A program made the translations under genes and the position numbers. Below are positions 1 through 5,882 of a DNA stretch of 14,904 bases, piece after piece. Source of the DNA: Terfezia claveryi (Eukaryota > Ascomycota > Pezizomycetes > Pezizales > Pezizaceae); contig WHUX01000657.1 of assembly GCA_015179025.1 (NCBI GenBank), positions 1 to 14,904 on the forward strand, read 5' to 3'. The first letter of the stretch is position 1. Each line of letters begins with the position of its first letter. The notes beneath the pieces are model-generated. The model worked only from the letters and a program-made list of their open reading frames with translations, did not search any database and had not been told where the DNA came from.

Positions 1-383
1 ACCACTCTTGGTTCTCTGGCCCCAAGCCTCTCACACAACCTCAATCCAGGGAGTCGATTGTTATTCCATTAGTAGGTAGCTCTTATTGGCAAAGAGCATT
101 CGGTTAACAAGCGGCTTGTGGGAATTTATGCCTCGATGGAACTAAAATTTCATTTCTTCCTACTCTGGTTTGCAGATTCTGGGTTCAAAATCCTTGTCCC
201 TACTGTCGTCTCTACTGAATATATACCACTATACCAGTCCTTCTCCAACACCCTCCTTGTTTCTCTTCCTTTCACGTGCCCCAGCCCTGAACTATCAAAC
301 ACCCACCGATAATTCTCCCTCCTTCTATTGCTGATCCTGGGTTTCTACATTTTAGACCTTCTTCAACAGCTCTGAAAATGCTC
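1..383. other. Intergenic, no gene seen
   Basis: No convincing coding region, RNA gene or repeat is seen. The only ORF here is 64 codons on the plus strand, with composition typical of chance translation of pyrimidine-rich DNA. The stretch could be the 3' flank of the minus-strand ORF that ends at 384. Confidence 0.5.
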
Positions 384-647
384 TCAACATTCTCCGTTCC
401 CCCGAAAGTCCATCGGTGGTACCTCCTCATGATTCCTGATCATTATCTCATCAAACTTCCAATCCCGCGCAATATCGGAGCCCACGCAGGAATTCTCTCT
501 AGATAGACTATATTTCGGGGTGATAATGTGAACTGGCTGGCGCTGGGGACTCTGAGGTTTGGTGGAGGTGATGGTGACTATCGCTTTTGCGGGGGTGACG
601 CCAGATGTAGTGAAGGATTTGCGAGCAAACTGGGCGAAGGTATTCAT
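384..647 (-). CDS. Small hypothetical protein with mitochondrial-presequence-like N-terminus
   Basis: This is an 87-codon ATG-to-TGA reading frame that I do not recognise. Seen: the first 28 residues (MNTFAQFARKSFTTSGVTPAK...) contain Arg/Lys, Ser/Thr and hydrophobic residues but no acidic ones, the composition of a cleavable mitochondrial targeting peptide. The rest is polar and ends in an acidic and Gly-rich tail. The ATG has A at -3 and is preceded by an A-rich leader (ACAACAAATAAACACAAAT), a favourable fungal start context. Inferred: a small nuclear-encoded mitochondrial protein, or the first exon of one. An overlapping minus-strand ORF at 508-759 in another frame is taken as its shadow. 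It could also be a chance ORF; no domain supports a function. Confidence 0.35.
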   Translation of the reverse strand: MNTFAQFARKSFTTSGVTPAKAIVTITSTKPQSPQRQPVHIITPKYSLSRENSCVGSDIARDWKFDEIMIRNHEEVPPMDFRGNGEC

Positions 648-1286
648 ATTTGTGTTTATTTGTTGTAGGTAGCTTATAAACTTGAATAACTTTCCGAGCA
701 GAATGAGTTTTATGGGAGTATCTTGTGTGCCGGCGGCAAATTGTTTGGGATTTTTTCACTTTCGGACGTGATCTCTTTCCCTGTCGAACTGAACCTGATT
801 TCGAAGTTGATAATCTTGTAGCAGAAGTGGACGAAAGCTCTCAAGATAGCTAATAAATACCCACGAGCCCTATGACTATGGCCAGAAGAGGCCATGTTGT
901 TGTGAATGAAGGAACTTGTAAATTCGTGGTGAAGGCATGAGTTTCAGATTAAACGCTTCACCCAGTGAGGAGAAAAAGTTATGAACACAGTTATAGGTTC
1001 TTTAAGTTTATAGTGCATAGGTACTAATAAATATAACCGACAATGAACTTATCAAAGTATACTATGGATATTTTGTAGTCTCGTATATGTTAAATCGGAA
1101 TAAAATCAGCACATTTCGGATTACGTGGTTGAAGCCTCAATATTACAAGTCTCGATAGTGTATTCAAAGCAGGAATCTAGGACCGTACCCTGATATATTT
1201 AATATATGTGATATTGGTACAGTCTGATCTCTAGTTCAACCAAGTTTATGTATCTCCTCAGGAGCGTAGGTTATCAAAGATTGAGG
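648..1286. other. Intergenic, possible promoter of the small minus-strand ORF
   Basis: No gene is supported. The part next to 648 is A/T-rich on the coding strand of the neighbouring ORF and includes a TATAAG string (minus strand, near 675), which could be its promoter. The remainder up to the tRNA is AT-rich and carries no long ORF. Confidence 0.4.
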
Positions 1287-1370
1287 GGTTGTGTGGTGTA
1301 ATGGTAGCACGTATCGTTGTGGATCTTCAACTGTCCCGATACAATCGCGGTTCGATTCCGTGCACAGCCA
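1287..1370 (+). tRNA. tRNA-His (anticodon GTG) with 13-nt intron
   Basis: The cloverleaf folds fully. The acceptor stem is GGTTGTG/CACAGCC (7 bp, one G-U) with discriminator A1370. The D arm is GTGT/GCAC with loop AATGGTA. The anticodon stem is TATCG/CGATA. The T arm is CGCGG/CCGTG with loop TTCGATT. The anticodon loop is 20 nt instead of 7; removing a 13-nt intron at the canonical 37/38 position (1323-1335) leaves TTGTGGC, the normal eukaryotic His loop. Intron bases CAAC (1328-1331) can pair with GTTG (1316-1319), the usual arrangement for the tRNA splicing endonuclease. There is no encoded G-1, as expected when Thg1 adds it. Internal Pol III promoter: A box around 1294-1307, B box GGTTCGATTCC at 1349-1359. 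Confidence 0.96.
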
Positions 1371-1376
1371 AATTTC

Positions 1377-1396
1377 TTTTTTCCTGTTTTTTTTTT
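1377..1396 (+). terminator. RNA polymerase III terminators of tRNA-His
   Basis: A T6 run (1377-1382) starts 7 nt after the tRNA 3' end. It is followed by a T10 run (1387-1396), probably a back-up terminator. Confidence 0.85.
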
Positions 1397-1844
1397 CGTT
1401 TCATTATTTCATACATGACTAAAATTGATAAAAAACTGCTTCCAATCTGACATAATGGCGATGTTCCATTATCTATCACCTAAGCCCTATGTACAACTAT
1501 AGCTTGAGTCTCCAACTGAGAGTGGGACTGGAAACTACCTGCCTGCTATTGTTGCTGTGATTATTATAGTAATGAAAATATAATTTCTCCAAATCCGAAG
1601 TAACCACCATGTTGATGCATATGGGTATAAATTAAAAAACGAGGCATGGGGAATATCGTGGGGTAAAAAATCGGTCTCTTCGAAGTGACTCAGGCACGTC
1701 AATGCAACCCCCCTCCCCCAAAGACACAAATTATTCCCTCCCGCCTTATCCTTCCTGTATTAAAAGGTATCCCAATCCAGCCATTGCAAAGTGTAATATC
1801 TCATATCTTACGTGCAGTGAGTTTAGCAATCTATAATTTTCTGA
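1397..1844. other. Intergenic, AT-rich
   Basis: No gene is supported. Short ORFs on both strands lack recognisable features. Confidence 0.4.
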
Positions 1845-2384
1845 TTACAGAACCAGTACACTTACCAAGTTGTGTTTCCTCAATAGGCCCATCTCGAGGC
1901 TGCTAAACCAGTCGGACCCCCTTGTTTTCCTGTTCCAGGGATACTGGAATATAGTTTGAGTGCTTATTGAGAGTCGATATATATTGGTGATGATTCCACA
2001 TTGATTTAGTAGTGTGGGTGTGATTTCTTCGGCCATTCGGAAACTTTTGAGCATATGCCTGGGAGAAGGCATTCGGTATTTTTTCTGCTCGAGAAGAGAT
2101 ATGGCTTTGTTTATGCGTTCGTGGCTTGTTGGGATATCAGAATTTGGGGTAAGTACGGCCCTGGGATTGCACATAAATATGAGGTTGAAGATGTTGCAGA
2201 CATGGTCGAGATACAAAAAGAAAAGTTAAAGTGTAGCCAGTCGTTTATAGAAGGTGGTGTTTCGGTCGATGGATGCTCTAGGTACTGGCAACTGCAGCTG
2301 GTTTATATGCACTGGCATTTGCTGAGAGCAAAATGTGCTAGTCATAGATATGGAAACTCTCCCATGACATTTGAATCTATATGA
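1845..2384. other. Competing unassigned ORFs on both strands
   Basis: A 123-codon minus-strand frame (1845-2216) and a 109-codon plus-strand frame (2055-2384) overlap. Neither resembles a family I know. For the plus strand, a strong 5' splice-site string GGTAAGTACGG (GT at 2149) and TTGCAG ending near 2199 could bound a fungal-size intron of about 51 nt, which would make the plus strand a spliced gene. I see no canonical branch site between them. The minus frame has mixed polar composition (INKAISLLEQKKYRMPSPRH...) and no internal stop. At most one of the two is real. Confidence 0.2.
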
Positions 2385-2469
2385 TAAAAAGTCGACGTTT
2401 GTTTTAGATTTCCTATGTCAACAGGCTCCATTAGGGCATTTTCCTAGCCTCATCAGCGACCTGCCTAGT

Positions 2470-2585
2470 GGTTTCCAATTGACAAGCCCGCTGATAGTTC
2501 GACGGTCGATAAATCCACTGATAGTTGGAGGACTAATGGTTTCTTATTGACGTCCGCTGATTGTTGGACTGGTTGCTGATTATGA
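2470..2585 (+). repeat. Decayed 68-bp direct repeat with GCTGAT(A/T)GTT core
   Basis: GGTTTCcaATTGAC...CCGCTGATaGTTcGAC (from 2470) recurs as GGTTTCttATTGAC...CCGCTGATtGTTgGAC (from 2538). An extra core CCACTGATAGTTGGA starts at 2515, and TTGCTGATTATGAC follows near 2573. The 83-codon minus-strand ORF here translates the same repeat as LxLSVDL-like units and is probably not a gene. Confidence 0.6.
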
Positions 2586-2760
2586 CACTTGGAATTCACA
2601 AATAGAAATAATGTGACCCATTGGGTATATTGATATCGGATTAGAAGCGTGGTGTGTGCTAACCTTGCTCTTGCTTTGGCGAAAGGAAATTTCGACAAAT
2701 TCATGGGTTGCGACAATCAGTTTAGCAGCCTACGATATACGATAGCCTTCGCTTGTAAAT

Positions 2761-2973
2761 ATGTGTTATTCGGTACTTAAAGGTAGAGATTCCTTCTTCT
2801 CTTTTCCGCTCATTATACTCTTTCTCCGCTCATCTGCACATTCCTGTACTGCATCTACAATCAGCACAATGAGCCAAATTTCCGCTTATACTCCAGATGA
2901 TTTTAGAGCGAGGTTTAGCGGAAGAGGGTATAGAAGAGGAAATTGAAGTCGAACGCGAAGATGATGATGATTG
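2761..2973 (+). other. Possible gene remnant with acidic C-terminal tail
   Basis: ATGAGCCAAATTTCC at about 2870 lies in a good start context (CACAATG) but is followed by only 25 codons. In another frame the end of this stretch encodes an acidic tail, EEEIEVEREDDDD followed by a stop near 2973, which looks like a true protein C-terminus. One frameshift or a small intron would join them. The LINE insertion site lies only about 10 bp beyond the acidic stop. I do not recognise the product. Confidence 0.25.
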
Positions 2974-2982
2974 ATAAGAACT

Positions 2983-2996
2983 AGGTAGCTAGCTAG
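2983..2996 (+). repeat. Target-site duplication, 5' copy (first LINE)
   Basis: AGGTAGCTAGCTAG here is repeated exactly at 5869-5882, directly after the poly(A) tract. The first A may belong to the tail, so the duplication is 13 or 14 bp. This is the hallmark of target-primed reverse transcription. Confidence 0.9.
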
Positions 2997-2997
2997 T

Positions 2998-3525
2998 ATA
3001 CGAAGCATCTTTACATGGGGAGCGGAGCTCTGGAATTCACAACATCAAGGACTCCTGCAACCTATGCAACGCCTCGAGTACCAAGCCCTACGGAAGATTA
3101 CAGGAGGTTACCACGGCTCAAGCCATCAAACGCTAGGCTGGATCGCAAATGTCGAACCCCTCCAAGACAAGATAGAGGAACGTACAAGCCCCTCGCATGC
3201 TAAGACGGGGAAATCTCGTCCTATGCAGAGATGAAAAGCGCGAGTGCGATGTGTGCAATACACGTCGAGTATGCAGTTGGCTACTGGTGTTCCTGAAAAC
3301 CAACCGACCGGGTCCCAAGAGGTTCCTGCGAAGGGGAGAAATGCCACTCAGGGCCTACTTCATGCATAGATAGTCTCAACTGTTACACTCGCTTATCCTC
3401 CCTTCGAGTCCTGGTGGGGGCCCTTCGGGGTCGAAATGCACCTGGGGGCGGATAGCCGAGCAAGGGCAGAGACAGCAACTCGTCGTAGTGAAGTACCCCA
3501 GTCATCTCCATTACCTAGCAGTTGA
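2998..3525 (+). pseudogene. LINE ORF2 fragment: post-RT thumb/connection region, frameshifted
   Basis: The first frame (2998-3234) reads RSIFTWGAELWN, then LQPMQRLEYQALRKITGGY and LGWIANVEPLQDKIEERT, before TGA at 3232. This is the usual block after the RT palm in fungal and animal LINEs (YGAELW, LQ..Q..ALR.ITG.Y, A...PL..KI). A second frame continues with RMLRRGNLVLCRDEKREC up to TAG at 3371. A third frame has AYPPFESWWGPFGVEMHLGADSRARAE (linker of the PPF..WW type) and stops at 3523-3525. So at least two frameshifts and three stops have accumulated. The insertion point falls inside ORF2, so no start codon is expected. Role in an intact element: template handling between polymerase and RNase H. 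Confidence 0.75.
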
Positions 3526-3540
3526 CTCACCACCAGGTGC

Positions 3541-4400
3541 GTGCGCCAGGTTAAGTCCGGTTGAATTCCGGTTGGGCTCGGACAGGTCACATCTCGTACA
3601 AACAGTCATGGCTGGCACTACCCGTAGGGGGTTTCCTCCAGTACGTGTGATGTATTGGTTAGTCACTGGGGATCTTTGGTATAGTGTCCACTGCGAATCG
3701 TTCACATTGAGCAGTAGTGTTCACAGTAATATACCTATAGAGACCGGTGGCGAGACACCGCCGGCGGATGGTGGGAGTTTGTATGTACCACCTTCTGCAT
3801 CGCGAAGAGCTGAGAAATGCAGCTTGAGGCGAGGCGTTACGTACGGTTCAGAGCACCATTAGAGTAATGAATTCCATTACGCGTGTTCCCTGACATTGCA
3901 TACAAGAGCTCGGGGTTCCGGGTTAACTGCAGCGTAACGGTCCGACAGGACGGATGCGGGTGTCGGTCTCAATGAACGCAGCAATGCGTACGCAGTTCAC
4001 CTGCTGAGGCTTAAGGAGCAAAGGCAAATGCTATAGCGGAGTTGCGACCGCATAGTTCTCTACTGATTCAACTCAGTAAGTGGGTCTGGTCCACTACAAG
4101 ATATGGAAAGCGGGTAACGCCGTGAGTATGTCCCATATTGAAAACTGAGAACTGATGAGGGAGGCGATACAGGAAAGGCCGTCCGGTCGGCTGGTGGAGT
4201 AGGGCAGTTTTTCTCTCCCCAGCGGCAAGGCCGGGGACAGCCCGGCGGAGAATAACAGTGCCCGTCCACCCCGTCGCCGCTAATACCTCCGAGGGGACCC
4301 CGAAAGGGGTAAGGGCAAGTTGTGCCCTAGGTAGGTCGAAAAATCAATGTTGACCTCCGACAGCAATGCCGGAAGGACTTAACACACCATCAGGGCATGT
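3541..4400 (+). ncRNA. Structured non-coding insertion resembling group II intron domain I
   Basis: This segment splits the LINE ORF2 linker and has no coding similarity. It starts GTGCGCC, the group II 5' consensus. GTTAAGTCC (3550-3558) is exactly complementary to GGACTTAAC (4375-4383), a 9-bp pairing that would close the whole region as the base of a domain. Between them lie CAGAGCAC (3849-3856), TGAACGCA (3973-3980) and AGCAATGCCGG (4362-4372). From memory of Ll.LtrB, a group IIA intron, the same blocks occur in the same order in its domain I, including GTTAAGTC near the start and GACTTAACAC at the end. Many local hairpins support an RNA: CTGCAT/ATGCAG near 3795-3823, GGTATA/TATACC at 3678-3735, ACCCC-GAAA-GGGGT near 4297-4310, AGGTCGA/TTGACCT near 4333-4356 and CCATCAGG/CCTGATGG at 4387-4408. 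No 34-nt domain V hairpin and no domain VI branch site were found. The 3' boundary is uncertain (about 4400-4460). Alternative: rearranged LINE or other repeat sequence with chance matches. Confidence 0.45.
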
Positions 4401-4460
4401 CCTGATGGAAGATCCCCCCCGTTTGTGTATGAAGCGCTGCTGGGTAGCAAGAGCAATTAG

Positions 4461-5522
4461 AACAGGGACCAGCAGGTAAGAGCCTATATCGAGGACGACA
4501 CATCATGGCTGGCCAGCAGGAACCTACACCGGACAAGGACTCCAATATCAGAAGCCTTCCATCTAAGCGGGGCAGACCCCACAGAACTATCATGGGGCAA
4601 CAGGGAGGACACAACACCCTTCCCACTGATCCATAGGGTAATTATAGACCCCAAATCCGAGCTCTCCAAGCACCTAGGTCATTGGGCAGCAGGCATAGGC
4701 TCGATCCAGGAGGAGGGTTGGAGAGTGTGCTATACGGACGGCACGGGAAGAAAAGGTTTAGTAGCAAGCGGAGTCCACAGCGAGGACCGGACAGGAGGCC
4801 CCCCCAATGATTATGGAGATTACCTAGGAGACCGAGCCACGGTAGCAGACGGCGAACTCTTCGCAATGCAACTAGCTCTCGACAAGGAAGACGCGGATAT
4901 GCTAGCAATCTTGTCAGATTCCCAAGCGGCAATCCAGGCAGTCCACAACATGAGCTTAGGCTCTCCCCCCAGATCAGGCATCGAAAGCAGCATCAAGTCC
5001 CTATTAACAAGCAACCCACACAGGGACACGCAGATATCTTGGGTTAGGGGCCACCTAGGCATTCCAGGTAATGAGAAGGCAGACCGGACCGCAAGCCTCC
5101 AGTCGCATTTGGGGGAATTCACGGGCCAAGAACGGATAGTTACAGAAGGGGGTCTCCGGGCGTCCTCTAAAGCTGTGAGGAAGGAAGCAAGAACCAGAGC
5201 AGGATATGGCATGAGAAGGACGGAATGGAACCGCCACGCCCTTTCAGCCTACACTTGGCTACGATCGAACAGAGGTCCTCAGAAAAGCTGGCTCCACCAT
5301 ATCGGTAAAGCAGACTCAGCAGTATGCGCATGCGGACATCCCACCGAGACAGGCGAGCATATCGTCTTCGAGTGCCCACGCTTCGACCATTACCGGAGAA
5401 CACTGTTGGGGGAAAAAGGCAACTGGGAGGATCTCGACAAACCGGATTGGAGAAAGGAGGGGGAGGAAACGTACGAGGCCACGGAGGCTTTTTTCGGGCT
5501 CTTATTCCGAGAGCTCACTTAG
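4461..5522 (+). CDS. LINE ORF2 C-terminal fragment: RNase H domain and CxC..H..C knuckle
   Basis: An open frame of 353 codons runs from just after a TAG at 4458 to TAG at 5520-5522. It has no ATG before the catalytic domain, so it is the C-terminus of a polyprotein, not a separate gene. The RNase H fold is complete: YTDGTG (Asp93), DGELFAMQLAL (Glu132), AILSDSQAAIQ (Asp153) and WVRGHLGIPGNEKAD (His198, Asp208). The catalytic D-E-D-D set and the handle His are intact. It is followed by a Trp/Arg-rich segment (LSAYTWLRSNRGPQKSWL) and a putative zinc knuckle CACGHPTETGEHIVFEC (C289, C291, H300, C305), both common at the end of RNase H-bearing LINE ORF2. In an active element the domain degrades the RNA template after first-strand synthesis. 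The lack of stops here, unlike upstream, suggests a fairly recent insertion or selection on the source copy. Confidence 0.85.
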   Translation, partial: NRDQQVRAYIEDDTSWLASRNLHRTRTPISEAFHLSGADPTELSWGNREDTTPFPLIHRVIIDPKSELSKHLGHWAAGIGSIQEEGWRVCYTDGTGRKGLVASGVHSEDRTGGPPNDYGDYLGDRATVADGELFAMQLALDKEDADMLAILSDSQAAIQAVHNMSLGSPPRSGIESSIKSLLTSNPHRDTQISWVRGHLGIPGNEKADRTASLQSHLGEFTGQERIVTEGGLRASSKAVRKEARTRAGYGMRRTEWNRHALSAYTWLRSNRGPQKSWLHHIGKADSAVCACGHPTETGEHIVFECPRFDHYRRTLLGEKGNWEDLDKPDWRKEGEETYEATEAFFGLLFRELT

Positions 5523-5697
5523 TACACAGTCAATTTGTCACAGTCACGTCTCCACGATTATTACGAGTCCCCTTTGTCTACAGTTCTGATTTTAGTTACA
5601 TATATTCATAGTTTCACAGCCGGTCCAGGAGGCGAGCTCAGTCAGGCTTTCGAGTCATCGGCTAAGTCCGTTAGTGACAGCACGGGCAGCCCCTTTT

Positions 5698-5699
<2 letters not shown>

Positions 5700-5732
<33 letters not shown>
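5700..5732 (+). repeat. T33 homopolymer in LINE 3' UTR
   Basis: A run of 33 T lies about 120 nt before the A17 tail. The second LINE copy has only T5 at the matching place, so this is an expansion, not the tail of an antisense insertion; no reverse-oriented element follows it. Length may be affected by assembly error. Confidence 0.85.
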
Positions 5733-5734
<2 letters not shown>

Positions 5735-5787
5735 TATTGTATCTAGTTTGCGCGGGTCTGGCAGATTAACTTGCCTCACCCTTGAAT

Positions 5788-5840
5788 CCACCGGGCTTCC
5801 GCGTGGCTCCTCATAGCCCCCCTACGGGGCTGCATAGGAG
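5788..5840 (+). promoter_or_regulatory. LINE 3'-terminal double hairpin (first copy)
   Basis: The first hairpin is imperfect (CCAC...GTGG, 5788-5806). The second has an outer stem CTCCT/AGGAG (5807-5811, 5836-5840) and an inner stem AGCCCC/GGGGCT (5815-5820, 5826-5831) with loop CCTAC. It is shared with the second copy, with covariation. LINE reverse transcriptases commonly recognise such 3' structures to start target-primed synthesis; that role is inferred here. Confidence 0.7.
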
Positions 5841-5868
5841 TACTGAGTATTTAAAAAAAAAAAAAAAA

Positions 5869-5882
5869 AGGTAGCTAGCTAG
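5869..5882 (+). repeat. Target-site duplication, 3' copy (first LINE)
   Basis: AGGTAGCTAGCTAG is identical to 2983-2996. The next base differs (C here, T after the 5' copy), which fixes the edge of the duplication. Confidence 0.9.

Larger units (their letters stand above)
5523..5852 (+). other. LINE 3' untranslated region
   Basis: Non-coding tail of the first LINE. The part 5523-5740 is absent from the second copy, which passes from the ORF2 stop into AGCGCGG-CAGATTAAC after about 20 nt. From about 5752 to the poly(A) the two copies align closely (CAGATTAACTTGCCTCACCC, then hairpins, then GAGTAC..AGTAT). Confidence 0.8.
2997..5869 (+). mobile_element. 5'-truncated non-LTR (LINE) retrotransposon with RNase H, Tad/I-like
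   Basis: An insertion of about 2.87 kb bounded by a 14-bp direct repeat and ending in A17 (5853-5869). From 5' to 3' it contains: the C-terminal part of an ORF2 polyprotein starting just after the reverse-transcriptase core (RSIFTWGAELWN..., 2998 on); a decayed linker to about 3525; an unrelated structured interruption (about 3541-4440); an open frame with RNase H and a CxC..H..C knuckle (4461-5522); a 3' untranslated region with T33; and a terminal double hairpin. There is no ORF1, endonuclease or reverse-transcriptase core, so this copy is dead on arrival. A second, shorter copy of the same family lies at 13858-14286. The clade assignment (Tad/I-like) rests on the RT-linker-RNase H-zinc-knuckle order and is an inference. 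Confidence 0.88.

Noticed and set aside
3488..3862. 124-codon plus-strand ORF inside the structured insertion
   Set aside because: It begins at GTG, shows no family features and lies across many RNA hairpins; it is better explained as a chance frame in GC-rich structured RNA.
4030..4140. Group I intron core (AAGATATGG resembling the S element, with nearby CTCAGTAAGTGGGT)
   Set aside because: P7 cannot be formed between the two strings and no P3-P8 arrangement was found; the group II reading explains more of the region.
4111..4165. GGGTAACGCC and TGATGAGGGAGG as group II domain II/III blocks
   Set aside because: They lie inside the segment closed by the domain I-like long-range stem, so their position is wrong; I treat them as chance matches.
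3541..4460. Spliceosomal intron GTGCGC...TTAG
   Set aside because: About 920 nt is far longer than typical ascomycete introns, there is no convincing branch site, and the flanking LINE frame already has stops.
4820..5212. 130-codon minus-strand ORF
   Set aside because: It is antisense to the RNase H domain, whose catalytic residues are on the plus strand.
5700..5852. T33 as the tail of an antisense retroposon inserted in the LINE
   Set aside because: Sequence after the T run aligns with the second LINE copy within about 20 nt, leaving no room for an inserted element, and no target-site duplication is seen.
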